Below are positions 8,701 to 16,160 of a stretch of 64,000 nucleotides of DNA, in pieces. The stretch's first letter is position 1. Every line of letters starts with the position of its first letter. Origin of the DNA: Beijerinckiaceae bacterium (GTDB taxonomy: Bacteria; Pseudomonadota; Alphaproteobacteria; Rhizobiales; Beijerinckiaceae). Both the position numbers and the translations under genes were made by a program. The stretch spans positions 2,328,110 through 2,392,109 of the forward strand of contig JALJOM010000003.1 of assembly GCA_024304885.1 (NCBI GenBank), read 5' to 3'. The notes beneath the pieces are model-generated. The model saw only the letters and a list, made by a program, of their open reading frames with translations. It was not told where the DNA came from and made no database searches.

Positions 8701-10863
8701 CCCGATCTCGAGGGCCTCGCGATCCGCTATGCCGACGACGGCTCTCGCCAATTGTTCGTTTCGAGCCAGGGCGATGCAACCTACTCGGTCCTCGATCTCG
8801 ACACCGGAGCCTTGATCGGCCGCTTGGCGATCGGCGACGGCGGAACGATCGACGGAGCCGAGGAATCCGATGGCGTCGCTATCTACTCGGGGCCGCTCGG
8901 CAGTGCTTTCCCGAACGGCCTCCTCGTCGTGCAGGACGGCTCGAACGAGCCACAGACAGTCTTCCCGGATCCCGACGACGGCGAGGTCCAGAACTTCGAC
9001 CAGAATTTCAAGCTCGTTCCTCTCGAGCGCGCGCTCGACGCGCTGGACATCGACTCGACGCCGTTCTCCGGTAGCCCGCGACCGCGCGTCGAGGGCAGCC
9101 TGTCCCGGAACGGCGTCGCCTCGGGCGAGGTCTCGCAGCACGAGGCCGTGCTGTGGGCGAACCCGCTCGTTGCCGGTCGCATCACCGTCGAGGTGGCGAC
9201 GGACCCGGCCTTCGCGCATGTCGTCGCGACCCGAGCCGTCGATGCGCGGGGCGATGCCCCGATCAAGGTCGCGATCGAGGGCCTCGAGGAGGGCACGGAC
9301 TATCATTATCGGGTCACCGGGCCGGATGCCGACGTCGCGATCGGCGCCTTCTCGACCGCCGAGGAGCACGGCCATCGCGGCGTGACCTTCGGCGTCTCGG
9401 GCGACTGGCGGGGCGGCCTCACCCCCTATTCCGCCCTGGCCAACGCGGACGACCGGCACCTCGACTTTTTCGTCGAGCTCGGCGACACGATCTATGCCGA
9501 TATTCCGTCTCCGGCCTTCCCCGCACCGCAAGCGACGACGCTCGACGATTACCGGATCAAGTACGAGGAGACGCTCACGGAGCGCGGCGGCGCGAACTTC
9601 CTCGCCGACCTGCGGGCCTCGACGCCGGTCTTCGCCACGATCGACGACCACGAGGTCACCAATGATTTCGCCGGCGGCGCTCCGGCGACGAGCGATCCGC
9701 GCTTCGACCCCGCGGGCGCCGATTTTCTCAACGAGACCTCGCTCTATGCCGATGCGCTCGAAGCCTTCCACGACTTCCAGCCCATCTCGGAACGGACCTG
9801 GTCGGGGACCGGCGACGATCGCATCGACGGCGCGCCCGACCTCTATCGGACCCAGACCTACGGCGAGAATGCCGCGATCTTCGTCCTCGACACGCGCAGC
9901 TTCCGCGACGACGAGCTGACCGATGCGAACCCGAGCGATCCCGCCGACGTCGCGCGCTTCCTCGCCGAATCCTTCGATCCGAGCCGGACGCTGCTCGGCA
10001 AGCCTCAGCTCGAGCGGCTGAAGGCCGATCTGAAGGACGCGCAGGAGTCCGGGGTCGTCTGGAAGTTCGTCATGGTGCCCGAGCCGATCCAGAACCTCGG
10101 GCCTCTCGGCGCCGCCGATCGATTCGAGGGCTATGCCGCCGAGCGGACCGAACTTCTGAGCTTCATCGACGCCGAGGACATCGACAACGTGGTCTTCGTG
10201 ACCGCCGATATCCACGGCACGCTGGTCAACAACCTCACCTATCAGGCCGCTCCGGGCGGGCCGCAGATCGCGCTCGACGCTTTCGAGATCTCGACAGGCG
10301 CGGTGGCCTTCTCTCCGCCGCTCGGCGAGGCGGTCGTCGGCTTCGGCGCGGCGCTCGGCCTGCTGACGCCCGAGCAAGAAGCCTTCTACGAGTCCTTGCC
10401 GGTGCATAACGACCGTGACAACACCGTCGACGACAAGGACGATTTCGTCGAGGCCCTGATCAACCAGGGTCTCGATCAGGCGGGCTATGACCGTCTCGGG
10501 CTCGACGACAACCTCGCGTCGGCGGACGGCCTCATCGACGCGCGCCTCCTCAGGGGCGACTATGTCGCGGTCCATACGTTCGGCTGGACGGAGCTGAAGG
10601 TCAGGCCGAGGACCCAGCAGCTCATCGTGACGACCTACGGCATCTCGCCCACTTCGGAGGCCGAGGCCGCCGCCGACCCTGCCGCGATCGCGGCTCGTGA
10701 TCCCGTGATCGTCAGCCAGTTCAAGGTCAACCCCGACCTCGGCGAGGTCGGCCGATGGTTCGGACGAGACGGGGAACGCGATCACGCCTTGCCCGGCGAC
10801 GACGTGTCGATCCTCGACCTCGGCGGAATCGGTGCCGCCGACCCGGACGCTTTCGTCCTATAG
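5710..10863 (+). CDS. Four-domain phosphohydrolase: EEP, phytase-like esterase, beta-propeller phytase, PhoD
   Basis: A 1717-aa protein with four domains in a row. Residues 1-393 are an endonuclease/exonuclease/phosphatase fold: RVATFN at 6, the metal ligand in NEFDFD near 52, GDYNNDPND near 269 and SSDHRLV near 383. Residues about 408-752 match the phytase-like esterase family: GGLSGITYD, LDPEGIAL, FESLTVTPDGKTLY, IEGISFG. Residues about 762-1100 are a beta-propeller phytase: DDPAIWLNP, YNNVDV, DRINDTLAVF, SEGIVVDD, DLEGLAI, SQGDATY, ESDGVAI. Residues about 1123-1650 are PhoD with its N-terminal beta domain: FVELGDTIYAD, DDHEVTNDFA, LDTRSFRD, FVTADIHGTLVNN. No Sec or Tat signal peptide is visible. 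The C-terminus ends DPDAFVL, like the acidic-plus-hydrophobic tails of type I secretion substrates. ATG 5710 follows GGAG by about 8 bases. The inferred role is phosphate scavenging from nucleic acids, phytate and phosphodiesters outside the cell. Confidence 0.93.
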   Translation: MTTVLRVATFNASLNRSAPGALIDDLSTPGNAQARTVAEIIQRAAPDVVLVNEFDFDAAGSGGTSLAAELFRTNYLSLGQNGASPIDYPYAYVAPSNTGIASGFDLNNNGVAVTTPGTAGYGDDALGFGAFPGQFGMLLLSKHPIDLEGVRTFQTFLWKDMPGARLPDDPATEAPADWYSPEELEVFRLSSKSHWDVPITVDGEIVHILAAHPTPPVFDGPEDRNGQRNADEIRFWTDYVTPGAGDYIYDDQGRTGGLAENARFVVLGDYNNDPNDGDGIHAAIQDLLDAPAVDSRIVPTSPGGPQQAALQGGANASHTGDPAFDTADFADGAPGNLRADYVLPSHAGIMPVAGQVFWPLASDPLFPLVGTFNPGLPGGFPSSDHRLVAIDLEISTDDRKDVAGIEFLGEVTLPTGAQFDGTEVGGLSGITYDKAAGVFYAISDDRSQIDPARFYTLTIDLADLELDPGDVAFTDVTTLKDASGTPFPALSLDPEGIALAPNGLYISSEGEAKSGVRLTAPFVNRFGLDGQQSSALPVDPRFLPTADRSSGIRDNLAFESLTVTPDGKTLYTATENALLQDGPAATRESGTASRIVRYDVATGDETAEFVYITNPVAAEPVPADTFATNGLVDLLAIDNRGTLLAVERSFSNGVGNTIKIYEVGLQGATDVSGTEAIETEIDDGELEVEVGAPARKELVLDLADLGIPLDNIEGISFGPTLPGGRPSLILVSDNNFSGTQFTQVLAFALDLEPIPTIEATVETPSETDFADSPLDVVSNDPDDPAIWLNPFDADESVVVTSHKVGGLRVYDLAGNQIQSIEPVGVRYNNVDVLYSVKVGRSYEDLFVASDRINDTLAVFAIDPETRLLSDVTATTVPASIFGVDDGEATAYGLDAYRAPDGTAYVFVTQAAGDKIAQLKLVDAGGGKVAAELVRVLHRPNPEGADPEDLQSEGIVVDDVTGTVYVAVESGGIYEFAVDPAAGDTMTELVAPDAGFLVPDLEGLAIRYADDGSRQLFVSSQGDATYSVLDLDTGALIGRLAIGDGGTIDGAEESDGVAIYSGPLGSAFPNGLLVVQDGSNEPQTVFPDPDDGEVQNFDQNFKLVPLERALDALDIDSTPFSGSPRPRVEGSLSRNGVASGEVSQHEAVLWANPLVAGRITVEVATDPAFAHVVATRAVDARGDAPIKVAIEGLEEGTDYHYRVTGPDADVAIGAFSTAEEHGHRGVTFGVSGDWRGGLTPYSALANADDRHLDFFVELGDTIYADIPSPAFPAPQATTLDDYRIKYEETLTERGGANFLADLRASTPVFATIDDHEVTNDFAGGAPATSDPRFDPAGADFLNETSLYADALEAFHDFQPISERTWSGTGDDRIDGAPDLYRTQTYGENAAIFVLDTRSFRDDELTDANPSDPADVARFLAESFDPSRTLLGKPQLERLKADLKDAQESGVVWKFVMVPEPIQNLGPLGAADRFEGYAAERTELLSFIDAEDIDNVVFVTADIHGTLVNNLTYQAAPGGPQIALDAFEISTGAVAFSPPLGEAVVGFGAALGLLTPEQEAFYESLPVHNDRDNTVDDKDDFVEALINQGLDQAGYDRLGLDDNLASADGLIDARLLRGDYVAVHTFGWTELKVRPRTQQLIVTTYGISPTSEAEAAADPAAIAARDPVIVSQFKVNPDLGEVGRWFGRDGERDHALPGDDVSILDLGGIGAADPDAFVL

Positions 10864-11055
10864 CCCCGGAATCAGGCGAGCGGCCCTTCCTCCTTCTCTG
10901 CGCCTCGGCAGCGCGGCACGCGCGGGCGGCGCGCCCGGATCCGTGAAGGAAACGAGGGACATTCGCTTCGTCGCTCTGTATAACACCGCAGCGCCGCCCC
11001 GCCTCGTCCTGCAAGCCTCGCAAGTCCGAGGGCCCTTGCCGGGGCGAGCGAGGCC

Positions 11056-11189
11056 AGAGCATTTTCGAGCGAGCCGGCGTCCGGGTCGCATTTCGATCTC
11101 GATGTTTCGAGAGATCGACATCGATGCGAAAATGCGACAAATCAAGACCGTAGAGCTGCTTTCCGATTCGGCCGGATCGGAAAGCGTTC
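11056..11189 (+). repeat. Family B repeat, copy 3
   Basis: It matches copy 1 through the central block TCGATCTCGATGTTTCGA...GATCGACATCGATGCGAAA, followed by ACAAATCAAGACCGTAGAGC and a TTTCCGATTC/GGATCGGAAA hairpin. It fills the right half of the 10864-11223 gap and ends 35 bp before manC. The left half of the gap shows nothing recognisable. Confidence 0.75.
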
Positions 11190-11223
11190 CATGTCGCCCG
11201 AGCCGAGCAGGCGAGAGCATTAT

Positions 11224-12636
11224 ATGACGAAGATTCTTCCGGTGATCATGTGCGGCGGATCCGGGACACGGGTCTGGCCGGAGTCCCGCGAGTGCCTGCC
11301 GAAGCAGTTCATCTCGCTCGTCGGGTCCCGCTCGACCTTCCAGCTCGCGGCGCAGGTCCTCGCCGATCCGGCCTTCGAGACGCCGATCGTCATCACGAAT
11401 CATCAATATCGCTTCCTCGTCGCCGATCAGCTGGCGCAGATCGATCGCAAGGCGCGCATCGTGCTCGAGCCGGTGCGGCGCGATTCGGGGCCGGCCGTCG
11501 CCGTCGCAGCCGAGCTCGCCGCGGCGATCTCGCCGGATACCGTCGTCGCCGTCCTCGCCGCCGATCATGTCGTCCGCGACAAGGCGGGCTTCGTCGCCCT
11601 CTGCAAGCAGGCGGCCGAGGCCGCGGCCGAGGGCTATATCGTGACGCTCGGGATCAAGCCGACCGAGCCCGCGACCGGCTACGGCTATATCAAGACGGGC
11701 GCGCCCGTCGCCCCGGGTAGCGCCGTCTCGAAGGTCGAGGGCTTCGTCGAGAAGCCCGATGCCGCGACCGCGCAAAGGTACATCGCCGAGAGCTACCTCT
11801 GGAACTCCGGCAACTTCTTCTTCCGGGCCGACGTGATGCAGGCCGAGATCCGGCGCTTCGAACCGGACATGGCGGAGGCCGCGGCGGAGGCCGTCGCCCG
11901 CGCGAAGCAAGACCTGATCTTCACCGTCCTCGATGCCGAGGCCTTCGGCCGGGCGACGCAGAAGTCGATCGACTATGCCGTCATGGAGCATACCGACAAG
12001 GCGGCCGTGGTGCCCGCCGATATCGGCTGGTCGGACGTCGGCAATTGGTCCGCGGTGTGGGAACTCTCGGAGCGCGACGAGAAGGGCAACTCCATCCGCG
12101 GGAACGGCGTGATCATGGACGCGTCGAATGTCCATATCCGGTCCGACGAGCATCTCACCACCGTGGTCGGGGTCGATGATGTCGTCGTCATCACGACCCA
12201 GGATGCGGTGCTCGTCCTGAACAAGGCTCAGGGCGACCGGGTCAAGCAGCTCGTCGATCGGCTCAAGGTGGAGAAGCGGCCCGAGGCCCTGGAGCACAAG
12301 CGGAGCTACCGGCCCTGGGGTTATTACCAATCCGTCGATGCAGGCGCGCGCTACCAGGTGAAGCGCATCGTCGTGAAGCCCGGCGAGCGCCTCTCGCTCC
12401 AGAAGCACTTCCACCGCGCGGAGCATTGGATCGTGGTCAAGGGAACGGCCGAGGTCACCCGCGACAACGAGATTCATCTCGTCCACGAGAACGAATCGAT
12501 CTACCTGCCGATCGGCGCGGTGCATCGGATGGCCAATCCGGGCCGCATCGATCTCGAGCTGATCGAGGTCCAGACCGGATCCTACCTCGGCGAGGACGAT
12601 ATCGTCCGATTCCAGGATTCCTACAACCGAGCTTGA
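11224..12636 (+). CDS. manC: Mannose-1-phosphate guanylyltransferase / mannose-6-phosphate isomerase
   Basis: A 470-aa cytosolic bifunctional enzyme of the ManC/AlgA/XanB type. It makes GDP-mannose from GTP and mannose-1-phosphate, and its C-terminal cupin isomerises fructose-6-phosphate. The nucleotidyltransferase signature is MCGGSGTRVWPESRECLPKQ at residues 9-28, and the metal/substrate block FVEKPD lies near 177. The C-terminal type II phosphomannose isomerase cupin (from about residue 360) contains RPWGYYQSVDAG, LQKHFHRAEHWIVV and LPIGAVHRMANPG. Length is normal. The start is ATG 11224 (MTKILPVIMCGG); an upstream in-frame codon is unlikely. GDP-mannose feeds exopolysaccharide or LPS synthesis. 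The nearest glycosyltransferase gene is 2 kb downstream. Confidence 0.95.
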   Translation: MTKILPVIMCGGSGTRVWPESRECLPKQFISLVGSRSTFQLAAQVLADPAFETPIVITNHQYRFLVADQLAQIDRKARIVLEPVRRDSGPAVAVAAELAAAISPDTVVAVLAADHVVRDKAGFVALCKQAAEAAAEGYIVTLGIKPTEPATGYGYIKTGAPVAPGSAVSKVEGFVEKPDAATAQRYIAESYLWNSGNFFFRADVMQAEIRRFEPDMAEAAAEAVARAKQDLIFTVLDAEAFGRATQKSIDYAVMEHTDKAAVVPADIGWSDVGNWSAVWELSERDEKGNSIRGNGVIMDASNVHIRSDEHLTTVVGVDDVVVITTQDAVLVLNKAQGDRVKQLVDRLKVEKRPEALEHKRSYRPWGYYQSVDAGARYQVKRIVVKPGERLSLQKHFHRAEHWIVVKGTAEVTRDNEIHLVHENESIYLPIGAVHRMANPGRIDLELIEVQTGSYLGEDDIVRFQDSYNRA

Positions 12637-12737
12637 TAGCTCGAGATACGGTCGGTGCCCGGCCTTGACGCGGCAGGCTCGGGGCCGCATCGTCGCCGCG
12701 AAGCTTTCGCGGCACGAGAAATATTGTGGCTCGATCC

Positions 12738-13196
12738 ATGGCACATTTCGGCTTGCGGCACCTCGTCGGCTGTCTTCTCGCGGCCCTAGTCTGGACGTGC
12801 GCGGGCGAAGCGCTGGAGGCGCGCCCCCTCGTCCCGGCCGAACGGCAATATATTCCCTATCTCGGGAACCTGCCGGCCTGCGACGATCCGGCCGTGCTCG
12901 AGCGAATCCAGTCGCGCTTCCGCGACCGCGAGGCGCAGTTCTGGAGCACCGGCCTCGAGATCATCGGCTTCGACGAGATCCGCGAGATCGGCTATAGGAC
13001 GAACGGGCTCGATCATATCCCGCGCCGCTTTTGCACCGCGCGCGCGATTCTCGTCGACCACAAGACCTACCCGGCCTCCTTCGCCATCATCGAGGACGGT
13101 GGCATCATCGGATTCGGCTTCGGCGTGGAATGGTGCTTGACAGGGCTCGACCGGCTCTATGCCTTTGCGCCGCGCTGCAAGATGGCCCGGCCCTGA
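12738..13196 (+). CDS. Small exported protein of unknown function
   Basis: A 152-aa protein with a probable Sec signal peptide: after a short basic start, hydrophobic residues LVGCLLAALVWTCAG, then likely cleavage after EALEA near residue 29. The mature part holds three well-spaced cysteines (in PACDD, RFCTAR and EWCLTG) and another in PRCKM, consistent with disulphides in the periplasm. I do not recognise the family, though similar short exported proteins are common in this order. ATG 12738 is preferred over GTG 12726; both give the same signal. It is followed 37 bp later by rlmJ. Confidence 0.6.
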   Translation: MAHFGLRHLVGCLLAALVWTCAGEALEARPLVPAERQYIPYLGNLPACDDPAVLERIQSRFRDREAQFWSTGLEIIGFDEIREIGYRTNGLDHIPRRFCTARAILVDHKTYPASFAIIEDGGIIGFGFGVEWCLTGLDRLYAFAPRCKMARP

Positions 13197-13233
13197 GCCC
13201 GCTCCGGCGATCGTCCGACGCCGCCGATAGAGC

Positions 13234-14076
13234 ATGAACTACCGCCACGACTATCACGCCGGCAATTTCGCCGACGTGATGAAGCATGTCGTCCTCACCC
13301 GGATCCTGCTCCATCTGCGAACCAAGCCGGCACCTTTTCGCTACGTCGAGACCCATGCCGGGAGCGGGATCTACGATCTCTGCGGGAAAGAGGCCGAGGC
13401 GACCGGCGAATGGCGCCGAGGAATCGGCCGGTTCCTCGCCGCCGGCTTGCCAGCGGAGGTGCGCGCTCTCGCCCTGCCCTATCTCGACATCGTCGGCCCT
13501 TCGGTGCTCTCCGCCGCGCGGCGCTACAAGGGCTCGCCGTCGATTGCCGCGGCTCTGCTCCGGCCGCAGGACAAGATGCTCCTCTGCGAGCTGCATCCCG
13601 AGGCACGTCGGAGCCTCGAAGCCCATCTCGGGCACGACCCCCGGGCCAAGGTCATCGGCATCGACGGCTATATCGGGCTGAATGCCTTCGTCCCGCCGGT
13701 CGAGCGGCGCGGCCTGGTGCTGATTGATCCTCCGTTCGAGACCCCGGACGAGCTCTCGCGGCTCACGAGCGGCCTCGAAGCGGCGTGGCGCAAGTGGCGC
13801 ACTGGAGTCTTCCTGGTCTGGTATCCGGTGAAGGACGCTTCGGTCGTCGGGTCCTTCCTCGCTTCCGTGTCGCGCGGAAAGATCGAGAAGGTCTTGCGGC
13901 TGGAGCTGCAAGTCGCGGATCCGGGGCCGGATCGGCCGCTCGGGCGCGCCGGCCTTCTCGTCGTCAATCCCCCGTTTCGGCTCGAAGCCGAAGCGCGGCT
14001 GATTCTTCCGGCACTCGCCGAATGCCTGGCCGAGGGCCGCGCCGAGGTCGCGATCGATTGGCCGCGGCCCGAATAA
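13234..14076 (+). CDS. rlmJ: 23S rRNA (adenine2030-N6)-methyltransferase
   Basis: A 280-aa cytosolic methyltransferase that adds a methyl group to N6 of A2030 in 23S rRNA, using S-adenosylmethionine. The diagnostic N-terminus is MNYRHDYHAGNFADVMKHVV. The motif THAGSGIYDL near residue 40 corresponds to the cofactor-binding loop, and the catalytic motif DPPFE near residue 167 is the N6-adenine signature. Length matches the family. It starts at ATG 13234, and its neighbours are functionally unrelated. Confidence 0.95.
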   Translation: MNYRHDYHAGNFADVMKHVVLTRILLHLRTKPAPFRYVETHAGSGIYDLCGKEAEATGEWRRGIGRFLAAGLPAEVRALALPYLDIVGPSVLSAARRYKGSPSIAAALLRPQDKMLLCELHPEARRSLEAHLGHDPRAKVIGIDGYIGLNAFVPPVERRGLVLIDPPFETPDELSRLTSGLEAAWRKWRTGVFLVWYPVKDASVVGSFLASVSRGKIEKVLRLELQVADPGPDRPLGRAGLLVVNPPFRLEAEARLILPALAECLAEGRAEVAIDWPRPE

Positions 14077-14225
14077 GCGCCTTGCCAAAGCCCGCGTGCG
14101 CCCCAGTTTGTTTTGGTCGGTGTTGTTGCCTGGCAACCGACGCCGAGGGCCGGGGAGGACGGACGGAAGCAGTTCGGCTTGCGCGCCTCCCGCGTGACGG
14201 AGCTCGATGGGAAGGAACGCGTCCG

Positions 14226-14438
14226 ATGTCGCAGCAGGGAACAGTCAAATTTTTCAACGCAGACAGGGGCTATGGCTTTATCAAGCCGGACGACGGAGGA
14301 CGCGACATCTTCGTGCATATCACCGCGGTGGAACGTGCCGGGCTCGCTTCTCTCGCGGAAGGGCAGCGGGTGACCTACGAGATCGAGCCCGACAAGAAAG
14401 GCAAGGGCCCGAAAGCCGTCGACCTGCACGTCGTTTGA
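14226..14438 (+). CDS. Cold-shock-domain RNA-binding protein
   Basis: A 70-aa single-domain CSP-type RNA chaperone with an OB fold. RNP1 is read as KFFNADRGYGFI (residues 8-19) and RNP2 as DIFVHITAV (residues 27-35); the fold is complete. The ATG at 14226 has a GGGAAGG ribosome site 9-15 bases upstream. The 149-bp leader contains a perfect palindrome GTTGCC-T-GGCAAC at 14125-14137, which could fold in RNA. A long structured leader is common for cold-induced members, but induction is only inferred. Confidence 0.93.
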   Translation: MSQQGTVKFFNADRGYGFIKPDDGGRDIFVHITAVERAGLASLAEGQRVTYEIEPDKKGKGPKAVDLHVV

Positions 14439-14587
14439 ACCCGCCGCGCCGAAGCGCGCTCGAGGCACATTCGTGGACCAGCTCTCGATCGGGGCGGCGC
14501 GGCCTGTCCCGAAGGTCGGGAGTCGCATTGCCTGCGGCGCCTCGATCGGCCGGCGCCTCGCTCCTCGCGAGGAGCCGTGTCTCACGG

Positions 14588-15358
14588 CTACCAGTAGCAT
14601 CCCTGGGCGAGCTTCAGCCCCACGCGCGCGCTCCGGGCGAGGACCCGAGCGCCTGCCGTGTACCAGATCGGCCGCGGCCCGAGATAGCGGTCGCGAATCA
14701 TCCGATCCTCGCGACGCCTGGCCTCGTCGAGCCGTAGCGACTTTGCCTCCGGGTACCTGCGCATCTGGGACCAAGTCCGCCGAACATGATGGATTTGCGT
14801 CACGTCGGCGAACCGCATCCAGAGGTCCGCATCCATGGCGACATCGAATGCGGGATCGAGGCCGCCGACCCGCTCGTAGAGCGAGCGGCGCCAGAACATG
14901 GAGGGTTGAGGAATAGTGTTGTGCGTGTATAGCCAAATGAATCGAGAGAAGTCGTGCTCCTTCTTGGGCCGCATGACCTTACCGTTCTCGTCGATCCAGA
15001 TGGCATCGCCATAGACGGTTTGGACCGCAGGATTTGCTGAAAAGAACTCTCCGACCTCCCATAGACTTTTTCCCACGAGGACGTCGTCGGAGCACAGCCA
15101 GCCCATGATCTCGCCGGTGGACCGCGCAAAGCCTTTGATGAGGCCGGGCGTCTGGCCTCCGTCCGGCTCGCTGACCCAATACGCCAGCCTGTCCGCGTAA
15201 CGGCGGATAATGTCGACGCTCCCGTCCGTCGAGCCACCGTCGATCACGATATACTCGAGGTTCGGGTAGTCCTGGTCGAGCACCGAACGGATCGTAGCTT
15301 CGATGTAGCGCGCCTGGTTGAACGAGGGCGTCACCAGCGAGATCTTTGGCAGGTTCAT
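14588..15358 (-). CDS. Family 2 glycosyltransferase
   Basis: A 256-aa GT-A-fold glycosyltransferase that would move a sugar from a nucleotide donor to a surface polysaccharide or glycolipid. Seen: the N-terminal strand-loop ISLVTPSFNQARYIEATIRSVL (residues 6-27), DGGSTDGS near 42, SEPDGGQTPGLIKG near 65, the metal-binding region GWLCSDDV near 88 (SDD in the DXD position), and MDADLWMRF near 174. No membrane segment is visible. The ATG at 15358 has GAGG 8 bases upstream. The gene stands alone between the cold-shock gene and rimM; acceptor and donor are unknown. manC lies 2 kb away and may feed the same pathway. Confidence 0.88.
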   Translation of the reverse strand: MNLPKISLVTPSFNQARYIEATIRSVLDQDYPNLEYIVIDGGSTDGSVDIIRRYADRLAYWVSEPDGGQTPGLIKGFARSTGEIMGWLCSDDVLVGKSLWEVGEFFSANPAVQTVYGDAIWIDENGKVMRPKKEHDFSRFIWLYTHNTIPQPSMFWRRSLYERVGGLDPAFDVAMDADLWMRFADVTQIHHVRRTWSQMRRYPEAKSLRLDEARRREDRMIRDRYLGPRPIWYTAGARVLARSARVGLKLAQGCYW

Positions 15359-15577
15359 GAGGCGGCCTCATAATCGGTTCGACGTGTCGCGGCAACTCGG
15401 AGAGTCACCATAGGGTGCTGACTGCATTATGACAATGATTTCAGGCCGATAATGCTTATTTGTCTACCCGGGATCCCGCGAGCCCTCGAAAGCCGCGAAA
15501 CGGCGCTTGCGGCTACGCTCTTGCTTTTATCCGGCTCCGCGGCAACGCAAGAATTCGTGTGCACGCCGGTGCCTCCG

Positions 15578-16144
15578 TCAAGGTCTCCGCCGCGGCCCGG
15601 TGTTCGGATCGGCATCGTTCGGCGCGTCCTCCTCGCCCGACACCACGACGGGCGGGACGACGACGATCCGGGCGGTCTCGAGATCGACGAGCGGGACGAT
15701 CTCTTTCGTGAACGGCAGGAGCAGGGTGTCTCCGCCCGCCGCCGGCACGATTTCGAGCAGCGGCCCGCCGCCGTAGTCGTGGACGTCGATGATGCGCCCG
15801 AAGCGAGCTCCGTCTCCCGTCACGGCTTCGAGGCCGATCAGGTCGGCGAGGTAGAATTCCTCCGCGGCGAGGCTCGGCAAGGCCGCGCGGGGAACGAAGA
15901 GCTCGAGATTGCCGAGCGCCTCGGCCGCCGAGCGCGTCGCGATGCCGCGAAGCTTCGCGACGAAGAGGTCGCCCTTCACGGGGCGCAGCGCCTCGATGTC
16001 GAAACGGCGCGCACCGGTCGCATCGAGGAGCGGGCCGTAGCCCGCGATCGCGCGGGGCTCCTCGGTGAAGGATCGCAGCCGGATCTCCCCTCGCACGCCG
16101 TGCGCCGCTCCGAACCGGCCGACGAGGATCAGATCCCGGCGCAT
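15578..16144 (-). CDS. rimM: Ribosome maturation factor RimM
   Basis: A 188-aa 16S rRNA-processing protein that binds ribosomal protein S19 and helps mature the 30S head. It has the N-terminal RimM barrel (LVGRFGAAHGVRGEIRLRSF, residues 7-26) and the C-terminal PRC-like barrel starting at EEFYLADLIGLEAV and ending LLPFTKEIVPLVD. The tail is acidic and variable. I use ATG 16144 (MRRDLILVG); the frame is open upstream only into the preceding gene. It begins 16 bp after the hpnO stop codon. rpsP, trmD and rplS, its usual partners, are not beside it. Confidence 0.93.
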   Translation of the reverse strand: MRRDLILVGRFGAAHGVRGEIRLRSFTEEPRAIAGYGPLLDATGARRFDIEALRPVKGDLFVAKLRGIATRSAAEALGNLELFVPRAALPSLAAEEFYLADLIGLEAVTGDGARFGRIIDVHDYGGGPLLEIVPAAGGDTLLLPFTKEIVPLVDLETARIVVVPPVVVSGEEDAPNDADPNTGPRRRP

Positions 16145-16160
16145 CGCGTTGCTCGGCGTT

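Noticed and set aside
7177..10785. A 1202-codon open frame on the minus strand opposite the four-domain phosphohydrolase.
   Set aside because: It mirrors the third-position GC bias of the plus-strand gene and has Arg/Asp/Val/Gly-rich content without any domain, while the plus frame has many family motifs.
14445..14458. GC-only hairpin CGCGC-CGAA-GCGCG after the cold-shock gene as a terminator.
   Set aside because: There is no T run and the stem is only 5 bp; such hairpins are frequent in GC-rich DNA.
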